Assembly: GCA_022376515.1 (NCBI GenBank)
Contig: WTXI01000145.1
Coordinates: 30,668-94,667 of the forward strand
DNA from: Lactifluus volemus
Taxonomy: Eukaryota > Basidiomycota > Agaricomycetes > Russulales > Russulaceae
Reading direction: 5' to 3'
Length of the DNA stretch: 64,000 nucleotides
Shown here: piece by piece, positions 45,578 through 57,180 of the stretch
Layout of the letters: every line of letters starts with the position of its first letter
How positions within the stretch are numbered: position 1 is the stretch's first letter
Notes under the pieces: generated by a model
Seen by the model: the letters and a program-made list of their open reading frames with translations, nothing else
The model's database searches: none
What the model was told of the DNA's origin: nothing
Made by a program: the position numbers and the translations under genes

Positions 45578-46110
45578 TTGAATTCTTGCGACTGCAAGTA
45601 TCGAGTCTCAACAGGCCAGCCAGACTTGAGTCTCGAAAGAGCTACAAAGCATCTAACAGTAAGTAGAGCTCACACCGATTCGGTCCCGTGTATTGCACAC
45701 TCACCAGACGAGCGGCACATTGCCTCGGCCTCAGCAGATTTCACAATTCGCGTGTGGGATGTTGAAACAGCAATGCGTGTAGGGGACCTGTCTGCTGAGG
45801 ACCCCGAGTCAGCCCTTTCTGTTGCATCCTCGCCGGGCAGGCAGCCCATCGCATCTACCTCGCGAAATCGGATGGTTTCTGTAAAAGAGAGAACAGAAGG
45901 TCTTTACAAGATCTATGTTATAGACAAGCTTCTGGTCGGTGCTGATGGGTGGACATATGGAGAGGAGGGGGAACTTCTTTCATGGATTCCTCAGATTCAC
46001 CGGCCGTAGCCTAGTATACAAGTAGATCTAACAGCGTCTGGATTGCGGGCAAACACTATACCCAGCTTGATCTTTCAAACTTCGTTCATGGAACTAATTG
46101 AGCAACCATA
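45578..46110 (+). pseudogene. WD40-repeat protein remnant
   Basis: The frame 45578-46009 holds one recognisable WD40 blade (HTDSVPCIAHSPDERHIASA, then DFTIRVWDVETAMRVGD) and a C-terminal motif seen in basidiomycete WD40/NLR-type proteins (DGWTYGEEGELLSWIPQIHRP). The tail continues in another frame with VWIAGKHYTQLDLSNFVHG at about 46036-46092. Only one of the expected seven or more blades survives and there is no N-terminal domain, so it is a fragment of a larger gene. Confidence 0.65.
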
Positions 46111-47888
46111 TATGTTCATGGTTCATCTGAATAGACTCGGAGTTAGTTGTATACTACGTATGTATGTTATCCCTGAATACTGTATCTTGAAGGAATTGAC
46201 ATCAGTGAGTGTCAAGTGCGAGGCAAAGAACTTCACGTGGAGGTCATTGAGAACGTCCCATCCAATGACGCATATGTATCAACTGGGATTTACTTAGACT
46301 TGAGGCATTCAATTGCATTCACATCTGTCTGTACTGACTAGCTTTCCAGCAGTAGCAGACGGGCTGTTTATCATCAGCACAGGTCACCTCTCCTTTCCAG
46401 ACACCACGAGTGAATACGCCGGCCCAACACCTCTCGAGAGATGGATGGCCTCGAGGATGTAAGAGGGTCTATTATTCGGATGAGTGAGAAGGCCCTGCTT
46501 GCTTATCGATATGCCGTTTCAAAAGGAGACGCTGAACTTACTGTTATTTGACCCGAGTTGATGTGCAGACGACAAATTTTGGAACGAGAAGACCAGAACG
46601 CAGTGATCTTTCTTGCGCACACGTAAGCCTGAGAGCAGCCTCGTCTCGCCTTACACAGATTACACAAAACCCTGAGTTGGCTGTCGTACTATTAGTAAAC
46701 TACTACACGGTGTTTCTTTGCCGGTAATTAAGGCGGCTGATCAGAGAAACATTTGAGAGAGAAGAGAAAAGCAAAAGGGTTGTACAGCACAATGTACTTT
46801 CCAAGAGATTTAGTTTTGTATCCCTGCTCGTGGCTCGATAGCGCTCACTACTCGGCTTGTTAGGCCATCGAAGCCTTGTTGGATTTTGACTACCGATGAG
46901 TTTCCCCAGGCACGCGTTTTACACTGAACCCCGCAACACGAGTCAACCCCCATCGGGATGTAATTTATGAATACTGCCGAACAAAGCCCTTTTGACTCCA
47001 TGAGCGCTCAACTTTAGTTGACGTGCATAATCCATGCAGTGAGTGACTTTAGGTACTCTTGGATAGATAACCTTCCGCGTCCAACAGGATACGTTTTGCC
47101 TTGTCGCCTCTCTCTGCTCTACCTAGGCTCACATCCACGCAATATTTATGACGCCCGGGCCAAAAAAAATGAGAAGTGTCAATCGACCACTTGGTCATGT
47201 CTCGACGCAATGACGTTAGAGGCTATATCCGCGTGGGCGCAAGGCATTCGAGATTCCGTGAATTGTACCAAGCCTAGACAAATTGATGACGTTTATTAAC
47301 ACGTTTCTTGATTTTTCTCGAATGGACTTGGGAAGTGACGAAACAAGGGAACCCGGTTGAGAGAGGACAGCGCAGTTCAATACATGAGGGGGGTTTTTGA
47401 CCTTTGGGCCTTTGGCTACATTTATTGCAGTGTACAAGTGAAGAGCGACGGCAACTCGGACGAGTGAAAGTGATTAGAGTGAGAGCACGTGCCAAGAAGG
47501 TATGAATTGAAGACGAAACAAACAACACACCTTGGACGGACTCATCGCGCTTGTAATGCGCCCGGGCCTCCGTCAATGCTGGGCTAGATCTCTTGAAGCA
47601 GTTTGGTGCAGATCCTGGGAAACTCATGGTCAAAAGAAAAGCCGCGATTTTTCCGCTTGCCGCCCTTGGGGGCAAAACGCCAAAGGAGAAAGTACAAAAA
47701 TGCCGTGGTCGCCCCGAGCTTTGGGAAGTTCTGCTGACGGGTTCTAAACAATCGTCCTGATTTTTCATGGCTTGAGCTTCTCCTCTGGTTTCTTTCTTTT
47801 TTGATTTCCTCTCTTTGTGACACCCCCCACACACACACTCTTCTGCCCTTGCTCCCGTCGCTGGCATACTTCTGTTATCGTGAGACAT
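46110..47888. other. Intergenic, no confident gene
   Basis: A 204-codon minus frame at 47274-47888 has no recognisable motif and overlaps another minus frame; it may be partly transcribed upstream sequence of the F-box gene. 46300-47000 holds nothing. Confidence 0.4.
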
Positions 47889-49542
47889 ATGCCCCCGTCA
47901 TCCTCCTACGGATCTCGGAGGGTTGTCATGCCAGTCGGTCATCGCCATCTTGAATCCAGTCTACCTACCTCTGTCTCGACGCTCCCCTCCCACCTGGGAA
48001 ACGACCTACCTAACGAGCTACTCCACGCCATATTCGACCACCTCTCTCAAGACGCCCTCACCCGCATCGCACTCGTCTCTCGCAGATGGCGCGCCAATGC
48101 GGAGCGCCTCCTCTACTTTGCGATCGTCATCGACGAGGTGCTGCCGTCGCGGACGTCGTCACTACCTGGTGCTGCGCACTTTTTGGGTGGCATGCAAACT
48201 ATGCCGAGTATACCTGCGATTACTTTGCGCTGCTGCGAGACGCTCTCTTCGCACCCGCGTCTGACGGAGTATGTCCGGCGCTTCCACGTGAGATGGCAAA
48301 CGGACGCCGTAGAGAACCCCGCGTTGCTCCTCCTGATTGCACAGAACATATCAAAGACGCTCGTTCCGACGCTCGTCCACCTCAACTCGCTCGAACTCGC
48401 ATTTGGACTCGTGGAGCGCATCCCTGCCTTAGACCGCCTCGTACCTCCCGCGCCACCACCACCACCACCACCACTTCCAGCATCACAAGCACCTGCAACA
48501 ACAATAGCAGCAGCAGAAATAGGAGGAGGAGGAGGAGGAGGAGGAGGAGGAGGAGGAAGATCGTTCCCACTACTATGTCCCTTCCATCTACCCTCCCTAC
48601 GCACACTCGCCCTACACGGCATCGGCGAATCCCCCGAGTTCATCCTACGCAACCACCCCTCGCTCCTGAACCTCAAACTAGGCGACTATCACAAGCCTTT
48701 ACGTCTACAACCTTCAGACGTTCCCCTCCTCCGCTCCTTCCGTGGATACCCCATCACCGCCGCATCGCTCCTCCCCGGGCGGCCCGTGCAGGCGCTCAGT
48801 CTCGTACGGTGCGAATTGGCCACCGAGCAGGACCTCGCGAGCATCACTTCCGGAAGCTCGCCCCTCCGCTCGCTCGACCTCTCCGCCGTCAGCGTCACGC
48901 CCGTCCTCCTCCGATACCTCTCGCGACACCTGTCCCACGTCGAGTGGCTCAAGGTCCGCCTCGCCCTCCGACATACATTACACAACGCGCTCGTACGTCA
49001 CAAGCCCCCTTTTCTTCCTTCTCCCCCTCCCCCCAAAAAAAGACACTTTTCTCTCTCTAAGACACTTGGATGCGTAGTGTTTTCTTAAAAAAAAATTTTT
49101 TTTAATAAAAAGAAAAGAAAGTGGAGACTGACGTGGGTGGCGTGCGCAACGGCACCATTGTTTACAGCGGCTTCTGACGGCGCTTACGACCGTCTTTGCG
49201 GCATTCTACAATCTACGCGGCCTAGATCTCTCACCCACTGGTGGTCCCGCCATCGCCGGGGTTGGTGGTTGTGGCGACGAGGATATGAGGAGGAAGAACG
49301 CTGCGGAAGAAGAACGATTATGTGTCGTCTGGATGGGTGCGTGCCCCTCCCTTCGGCGCGTCATATTCCCTTCTCGGACCGCCTGGTCGCTTTCCACTGC
49401 CGGTACGTGGATATCCGATCCCTCCGGCTCTTTTCGCCCGATGCTATCTCGGTGCGTAGTTCAGTTGTTGTTCGATACCGCCATTCAAAGCGTCCTGGAC
49501 CTGTATTGTAGCCTGCCCCGTGCGGCAACGTCGTTACTCTAA
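47889..49542 (+). CDS. F-box protein
   Basis: Likely substrate adaptor of an SCF ubiquitin ligase. Exon 1 is 47889-48992, exon 2 is 49168-49542; the intron (GTACGT to TTTACAG, 175 nt) is longer than usual here. Together they make 492 residues. The F-box is at about residues 38-80 (DLPNELLHAIFDHLSQDALT...LVSRRW), followed by a Leu-rich region. A poly-Pro run and a poly-Gly run (about residues 190-225) come from CCA/GGA trinucleotide tracts at 48455-48560. The start at 47889 is the first ATG of the frame. The substrate is unknown; such F-box genes are numerous in mushrooms. Confidence 0.85.
48455..48560. repeat. Trinucleotide tracts in the F-box gene
   Basis: (CCA)n near 48457-48473 and (GGA)n at about 48520-48557, translated as poly-Pro and poly-Gly. 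Length polymorphism is likely. Confidence 0.8.
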
Positions 49543-49845
49543 CGATCCTCAATGTCTTGGGCTAGAATCCCCCTTTAAAACCCCATTCTCTCCCCTATCC
49601 TTGTTTGTATCATATGTATCACACCTCGTTTGGAACATCTACCCGCGCGTAAATAACTGTCCACTCTATAAAAACACATCGAATACATCGGGGGTCATCG
49701 CAGATCGATCTAGAAAGATTACAAGATATGGCTTCGCTATTGCTGTGCCTGCGGCTGCGTGACGGTACAGTGGAGAGGGTATACAAGGTTATATGAAACC
49801 AAATAGTGATGTAGGTGCTTAAATAGTTGAAAAAAACAACAAAGC

Positions 49846-52521
49846 TCACGCGAGTTCAGACTCGTCGACGAATATATCGGTGTAATGTTCCAGAATGGTC
49901 TCGATTGCCTGAAAGTGGTCTTCTTGAGAGGTCTTCTCGTCGGCACGAGATTATACGTACCTTGTTCTGAATCGTGGCGCCTGCAAGACCATCCTCACCG
50001 TTGGGCGCTGTGAACAATGTAGGCCCAAAAACAATGGCTAGGTTACTTATGGACATCGAGTTTTGCGCTTCGTGCTGTGCAATCCTATGGGCTAGTAAGT
50101 ATCTGGTGACCACAGATCTGGTCTTGAGGGGGGGGGGGCTTACCTGTGAAGATGGCCCATGAAATATTTAAGCGTTGCGTAGTTAGGGTCTGGCAAGTCA
50201 TTAACGCGCTCGTGAAGCCGGATGTGCCTCAAACGGTCATTGTCGATTTCTGTCCATACCCAACGGTCACTCCCGATAACTCTGAAAGGGTCACGAACGG
50301 AAACTCACTAGCTGCGTCTAAGAAACCCTGATGCAGTTGCATCGTCAGAAGCGGCTCCGGTAGGTCTCTAAGCCAGAGTTTCAGGACGCTCGTCACATTG
50401 CTGATGTCGCCCGACCATTCCTCTGCATCCAGGTTCGTAGCCTCCAAATCTGCACTCGTTGGCGGAACTTTTTCAAGTCGACCAGGACCAATCACGTACC
50501 CCTATCGAGCTTTTCTTTCAATCGAGTGACCTTACTCATCGTCCCACCAACACGATAGACACCCATTGTCGTGATGCCGTGCTTCTCAATCGCCTCGCAG
50601 CATTTGACCATGATTAGGGGCACTTCTACACCATCGCGGACCATTTGTTCGGCAAGGTCGACACTAAATGTAGCCTTACTCCGATCAGGGAGTTGTGAAT
50701 GACTACTATTAGGAGTGTTCGCATTGTGGGGTATCGGGTTCGTGCGGTCAACATGTTGCGGTAAGGGAGGTAGCTTGATCACTGTCAGTTTCAATCGTAC
50801 ATGTCACGGCGTGCGCACAACTTACGAAGCCTTCGTGTTCGGGTCCTGTGCGTCGGGGACCTCTTTGCATTCCGCCATGGGCATACGCATAGTTCTGCAT
50901 ATAGACCTTAAAGTCGGAACGGTTATCTATGGACTCGATGGTAGCCTTGAGTCCGGGTCCTACCATCTGATATTTAGAAAGGCACTCCTTGGAAGGACAT
51001 TTCACAACACTTACCATCTTCGATGCCCGTCGGTGCCAAGGTCGACCCATCAGTCAAGACAATGCTTTCAAACAAGAATGCATAGCGAGTGAGGTGGTAC
51101 TGTGTTCCGAGATCTATTTCGTCTGCACACTCTTTCAGAGACTAAAGGACCAGAGATGATGAGTGGGGCGAAATCAAGGAGGGGGGCATGAAAGCACGGA
51201 CGCGAAGTATTCGAGGAAGTTGAAAGTTAAAGTATTCCTGTCTCAGAGTCTGCGTTTCCTGCACAGACTTGTGATAGGCTTGAGAAGAGGATTGCACACG
51301 AGCACGAATATCATCTTCCTGTCGTTGAATCTGCAACCACCGGTAAGCAATATTGTGACTACGGGATGATGACGAGAATACATTTCCGGGGTTCTTGCCC
51401 TTAAGTAAAAGTCCGCCCTTGGCCACTGCTTTGCCAATCGCACGCTTGCCACCGGCCTGTGTACGGGTCTGAATGACAGAGTCCTTCGCAGGTTCCCCTT
51501 CCTTCTGAAGCAGGATACGATCGAGTTCTTCCATTGTCGCATCAAGGCGTGCTTTGCCCTTCTCGGTCGTCACTTCGGAATCCTGCAAGTTACGTTCATA
51601 CCGGGTGGCGAGGTCCTTGGTCTGGACAGTGCTTTCGGGTCAAAGATCGACAAAGACTTTGTAGACAATGGGGCGATATACCGCTTTTCTGTTCTTGTCC
51701 ACCTCCTTGGCCAAAGTTGCCAATTCCTCGCTCATCTCGTTCAACCGCGACGCAAAGCGTAGCCGATTTTCAGCGATAATATCGTGTATCTTCATCGTTG
51801 TCCGCCACGCGTTGACGAAAGAGCTGTTGAAGAAGGGAGATTTCCGAGTCAGGACAGGACGTATGGAGAAACGAGACGAGACGTACCCAGCTTTACCGTC
51901 ATTCATGGCGTATTGATCGGCAGTGCTTTTTGCAAGCTTCTGCATTCCCCTTCCAAACTCCTCCTCGAGCACAGCACGCTTTTTAAAGAATGCGGACGCT
52001 TCCTGGGGAGCGAGGGATTCTCAAAAGGGACGTGGAGTTACAAATCTGTATAAGACGCACCCTACAAGATACCATACTCTGTTTGATCCTGTCGAGCAAA
52101 AGGGGGATCCCGCACTGATAAAAGAGCAGATTGAGAAAAAAAAATGGACGCGATTGAAGTACGGAACGCACATCGAGTTCACATAGCGCTCTGAGCACGC
52201 CCTCGTCGAAGCTAGGTTCCACGATCGTGACTTCAGTTTGGGTGGCAGACGTGGCATCTGACCGCTGAGCGGCTGGTGGTAAACTGTTACGCCATCGAGC
52301 GGTTGTTGAAGGGGAAGACTTGGTTACTAGGTCAGCTTCGGTGCTAGATCTAGGGGGAGAGGAGGAAGATTTGGAAGAAGGGGAGGGTCGGGAGGGAACG
52401 GGGACTACAGTAGAATTTGTAGAGGGAGGGGGTTGGGGGTGAGAGTCGTTGGGGAAGAATGGTTGGGGTGGGAATCGGTTGAGAGAGGGGGAAGAGAGTC
52501 GTCAGCGATTCTGTTGGTCAT
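49846..52521 (-). CDS. F-BAR and RhoGAP protein, Rgd1-like
   Basis: GTPase-activating protein for Rho-type GTPases acting at curved membranes in polarity and cell-wall signalling (yeast Rgd1 has this layout). Exons: 52521-52172, 52114-52061, 52002-51887, 51823-51682, 51621-51382, 51330-51202, 51141-51015, 50959-50826, 50773-50500, 50449-50309, 50249-50144, 50084-49961 and 49908-49846. This would give about 666 residues. Order: Ser/Pro-rich leader; F-BAR (LLLDRIKQSM...FFKKRAVLEEEFGRGMQKL); coiled coil; RhoGAP with catalytic Arg in GVYRVGG, LWLRDLPEPLL, KYFMGHL and SNLAIVFGPTLF. One base appears missing in a run of five G at 52428-52432, needed to join the ATG leader to the rest. Confidence 0.88.
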
Positions 52522-52919
52522 CGCCAAAAAAAACAAAATGAATGTAAAAGGACGGGGGTAGAGTACGAAGACACGAATCGAGTCGGTCCAAGTCGATCGT
52601 ACTACTCAATTCGATCCGTCCGTTGCCGTTGCCGTTGCCACCCGGCCCGGTATAATCTAACTTATCTCGATCCAACTGCACACACGACACAAATTGGCAG
52701 TACGTACTACCCCATACGTGACCGTGCTATGCTTCATATTTACTTTGGTAACTAACACCAAAAGTCACGGTGTGCAAATGAGGTATCTATTTCTATGTCC
52801 TACATCTACGATGTCCGATTATATGAAGTTCTAGTATAATTCTACGTGAAAAAAATCTACAAGATTCTTGATACATCGATTGAGGGCTATGATGGTCAAT
52901 GAAGCTACCAGCCCGTTCA
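52522..52919. other. Intergenic, upstream of the RhoGAP gene
   Basis: No gene. A/T-rich toward 52870. Confidence 0.5.
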
Positions 52920-53960
52920 ACAACCCGACGGACAGGGTTTGTTGGTTTTCACATTATTCGTAATGTGCCTTATGCTGTTTTCATCGGGTCAGTCAAAGCT
53001 GCGCCGGTTGAACAACTCGCCCCCCTTACGATTGCTGGCACGCAGTCGTGCAAGTTTGTCCAGGGTGCTGTCCCCTATGACGGTGGCTTCCCGCGCAGGT
53101 GGTCTGGCCGCAATCTGTCTGTGAGAGAGTCAACATCCGACCAATAATGCACAACCACGACGCTTACATGTGAGCGACCAGAAAACAAGACGGCCCCGCA
53201 TGGGTGTTCAGAGTAAGTCGTCACCGTGGTGCACATTTCGTGTTCGAAGGGCTTCAAGCGGTCGATGAAAACTCGAAGGATAGCGAAGATCGTTCCAAAT
53301 TCCAATCTTCATTTATACCGGATGCTTTATTCACGCCACACGACCAGACCAGACAGACCGTTGAAAGGTATGGTGTTAATAGTATCGGACAGAAGTGGAT
53401 GTAACACTTGGATCACCCGTAGAGGCCGAAAACGCGGCGCTATCAGTTTCATAGGTTAGCAGTCACAGTGGACAAGGACAGCGAGTAGGAGCTCCAACAG
53501 TACGAAAGGGGACGATGACGCGGCAGACCTTGACTAGGATCCGTGACTTGCACCACACGCACCCCCACGTAGAATGCAAAAAAAAAAAAAAGGGGCAGGG
53601 TGTTGGTTGAGCGGTGGCAGGAACCACGCCACATATCGGTGATGACCTTTGTTTTTTTTTGGCTCGAGCGGCGACGAAGTCAAGGGGGAAGAGATACCCA
53701 AGAGCAACAGCCGGGGGCGACTGCGGCGTGCGTGTGCACTGCACGTGGCTGGGGGGAAACGCAGGTAAAGTTTCGGCCAGTGCACCTCGCACTGCCGAAT
53801 TCGTCAGTGGCGGGATGGGAGAGCGCTCGGTCTCCAGTTAAATGAGGGGGAGGGAACAGCCACTACCGGAGACGTCTGGCAATAAAGGGAAAGGTTATTG
53901 GTTGACATCTAATTCCAGGTATCGCCGACGCCAGGTGGCGGACAACTTCATCGACGCGTA
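52920..53960. repeat. Stray module X/Z copy
   Basis: Matches 34130-34720 and 34721-35095 in order (cacattattcgtaatgtg..., cttgactaggatcc..., ggtggcggacaac), but alone, between two housekeeping-type genes. Shows that X/Z spreads independently of the peptide genes. No gene inside. Confidence 0.75.
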
Positions 53961-54485
53961 GTATCCGGCGTGTCTACAATGCCGAAGACGTTAGACGACG
54001 GTCAGATCGATGAAACCATATTATGCCCAGATACCTGGACACGAATCTGCGAACGACAGAGCCCAATCCAGGCATTCTGGACACTTTCGGTGGTAACGAG
54101 AGCCATCTCCGTCAAATTTGATTGTCAATTTAGAACCTGAAAGGCCTGAACAGGCAGATCGTTATGAAAACCGAAACTCGTTCTTGTATACCATCATCAT
54201 GACATGTTCGCTAATCTGAGACTGCGAACAATTTGCGTTTTCATCACTCACGTAGTCGATTCTGAGGGACGTCCTTTTACACTTGCCTTTTGGGGAAAAG
54301 ACGTCTGGCGACGTAATTACATGATACAAGCCGTGCTGAAAAGGGAACAAAGTAGTCCTGTATCTAGGTGGACTACTTGATATCAGCCAGGCCCGGCATT
54401 GGCAAGCAGGCTGTCGATTTCTTCCTTGAGCCATCCGCCGAGGAAAGGGTCAGAGGGCAACCCTCGCAGAAGACGTGTTGATGAG
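53961..54485. other. 3' flank of the Nup85-like gene
   Basis: A short minus frame at 54162-54434 without recognisable features. Nothing else. Confidence 0.45.
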
Positions 54486-57180
54486 CTACATTGCGATGAT
54501 CCCCACGCGTGAGCCTGAAATTTCGCGACTCCCTGCTACCATGGTGCACTTTGCATAGTACTTTGCCAGGGAAAGACGAGCAGATTTGAGACGTTGAAGA
54601 GCTTCAGCTTCGCTTGCACCCTTCATCGTGATTTCAAGGACAGATAAATAGTCATCTCCGGAACCTTGTGAGGCTCTGAGATGCACCTCTTCAAGTCGTT
54701 TGAGCAACTCGACAGCCCCGGATGATGGGTATAGCATCGAATCATCTGTAATTGAAGGAAATGAGATTCGCGGAACTGAAGGCGATGAAAAAGATAGAGA
54801 TCACTCACCGTTCCGGATCAGATCGACGGCGTCACACAGAAGAACACCCCACCATGATTTTGGGGCAAGATCCTCATTGAACATGGTCAAGAGGTCCAAA
54901 GCTGCCTCCTGCAAATCACCGCTTAACCTTCGTTGGTGGAACTCGGCATATCGGACGGCAAACATAAGCCGGTGAGTAAACACGCCGTCCGCACCCGGAT
55001 GAGCTCGCAGCTCCTGTAGTGAGGGTGCAACTGCAGCCACTGATCGAGCAAAGGTTTCTGGACCTAGAATTTGTTGAGTACCGACAAGCGTATAGGAGAC
55101 ATGTGCATACCATGTTTGATATATTCCGCCAAAACTGCGTCGACGATTCGGCCAAGCCATGTCCAGTTTTCTGCGGAGGTTGCGTAGGAAACGGCCAGTC
55201 CATACTCCTTGTGTTGGAGGAAATTTCGTGCCGCGATCTGTGTGACTTGGCCTGAGAAAAAACGGGCATAGATGTATGTCAGGGGAGAGCAGATACCGTG
55301 CAAACCATGCGTCGCACGGACTCTCTTCCGTACTCATGGCAGATTTCTATCACCGCTCTTAAAGTGCTCGGAACTTCGCCCAAAGAAGTCGTCGCATTTA
55401 CATCACCAGTGATACCCCCATTACGATTGAAGCTCATGGGCACCCGGAGCAACACTTGATCAGCTCGCTCCTTGCCCAGAGGCCCGCAAGAGCACATGTA
55501 CGCCACGGTGATGCGCCACAATGCTTGATCAGAGTGCAAGTAGTCGGTGTATGATAGGATATACTGGTCCCGGATGGAAATATCTGAGCTACTCGCAAAG
55601 CTCAGCCGAGAGACCAATACGAGGAGATCTCCTTACTCATCGCTGCCACGCGTAGTGAGGAGATCTAGGGCCTCCATAAAGTCAACCCAGTGCGCGGCCA
55701 ACCATACGTCGAATTTGGTTGCGTATGACAATGCCTCCATGGTTTCGCCGCGAAATAGAGCCACATGGATCATATCCTCCAGATCGGTGGGGTCAGGAGG
55801 CATGCTCTCTAAAACTTGATTCACCACCTCTCTGAGGGTAAGATGAGAAGGAAATACCTAGGACATGTCAGGGCTACGTACGGGAGATCTTGCCTTCGAA
55901 GGCGATGATTCACAAAAATGCTCCAAGCCGCACAGACTTCCTTCCAGTCGGCATTGAGATCGAGGCACAAACTTTGGATGATCTCAGGGCGACCTTCCAG
56001 TATACCCACAATATTGCTGAATGGCTTCCACCAGTTTTCAAAGTTGTCTTCTCGTGCATCTTCTGGGACGCGATCGAGTTCAAGACGGAGAGTTTTGACT
56101 TTCTCCTTCCAGCGGCGGAGTGCAACTACAAAGTCACGTTCGGTGGAGTAGTGGTCGATGCGGGGATGTGAGCTGAGTAACGGGGTTAGATGCTCTGCCG
56201 CGCTCTGTAGATGTTCGGAAGGATGGTGCGATAACGTCTCCAGTAAAAATACAGGAGCTTTTGAAAATCCACGCAAAACCGATCTGTAATAAAAATTAAA
56301 TCCTGTTCTAATTCTGAGGGCGTGAAGGTACCTTGTGAGGTAAGACCAGAACGACTCGTCTTCCCATGGTTTATCTTGTGAGCTGAGGTGATCACCTTCC
56401 TCGGTTGAAGGTTCGATAAAGTGCGTGTTAAGCCATTCCATCAACTCTTCGCCCACTGGGGCGTCATCGAAGCCGGCCTCGGGAAGGTAAAGGACAATAA
56501 ATAGAGAGAGACAGGAATACAATGTCCGGTAATGGTTGGCGTCGTATTGAAGGGGTTGCGTTCTGTTCACCGGTTTCTGGAAAGAGGTCAGTGCAACGAC
56601 GTGGCCACCCGGAATGAGATACATACAGAAGCCTGAGTCCAACTGTCTATGACAAGCTTGACATAATCAAGGGCATGCTTAATCAACACGGAGGATACCT
56701 GTTCGCTGCGGCCTCTGAAACGCCATTAGCGAGTTCCTTGCTGCTCGTAGGTAAGTAGGTACGAACAGCTGTGATTCGTGCTCTCTATTGTTCTTTTTGA
56801 AGTCTTGAAGTGAGGCAAAAATGACGGATGTGTTCGTTACAAACTCGAGGGTCTATGAACGACTGCATTCGTATATAGCGCATGTTCCACTTACTAGACG
56901 ACGTTCAGAAGAAGGAATTTTATCTACACTTGCAGTATAGATGTCCTGTGAGTCGTGATACTTCTCCTTGAGTGATTTATGTGCTTGCAAGTCGGCCTTA
57001 CACTACAGATCAGCGATATATGGAAACGAGTGGTAGTGTTCGACGTACAGCGTTCGTGGTAAAGACGGCAAGAGAGTTGTCTCTGGGGGATTGAGCAACA
57101 GAGAGTGTACGGCCAGAACGAAGAAATTCATTATTCTTCCCTTCTTCGAACAGAGGGGGATACAGGCGAATTGCGGTCAT
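54486..57180 (-). CDS. Nup85-like nucleoporin
   Basis: Scaffold protein of the nuclear pore Y complex (alpha-solenoid). Exons: 57180-57049, 57002-56895, 56852-56763, 56698-56627, 56576-56332, 56283-55882, 55831-55637, 55588 to about 55330, 55251-55111, 55063-54809 and 54745-54486. Recognised by its N-terminus (RLYPPLFEEG...SGRTLSVAQSPRDNSLAVF), VLIKHALDYVKLVIDSW, LLETLSHHPSEHL, WWKPFSNIVGILEGRPE, the long helical middle, and the C-terminus SARLSLAKYYAKCTMV. All introns are 42-64 nt with GT-AG except between exons 8 and 9, where no canonical pair keeps frame; a one-base error or a GC donor would solve this. The family call rests on memory of Nup85-type proteins. Confidence 0.75.

Noticed and set aside
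48113..48676. 187-codon minus frame with poly-Gly and poly-Pro opposite the F-box gene
   Set aside because: Shadow created by GC-rich coding sequence and trinucleotide tracts.
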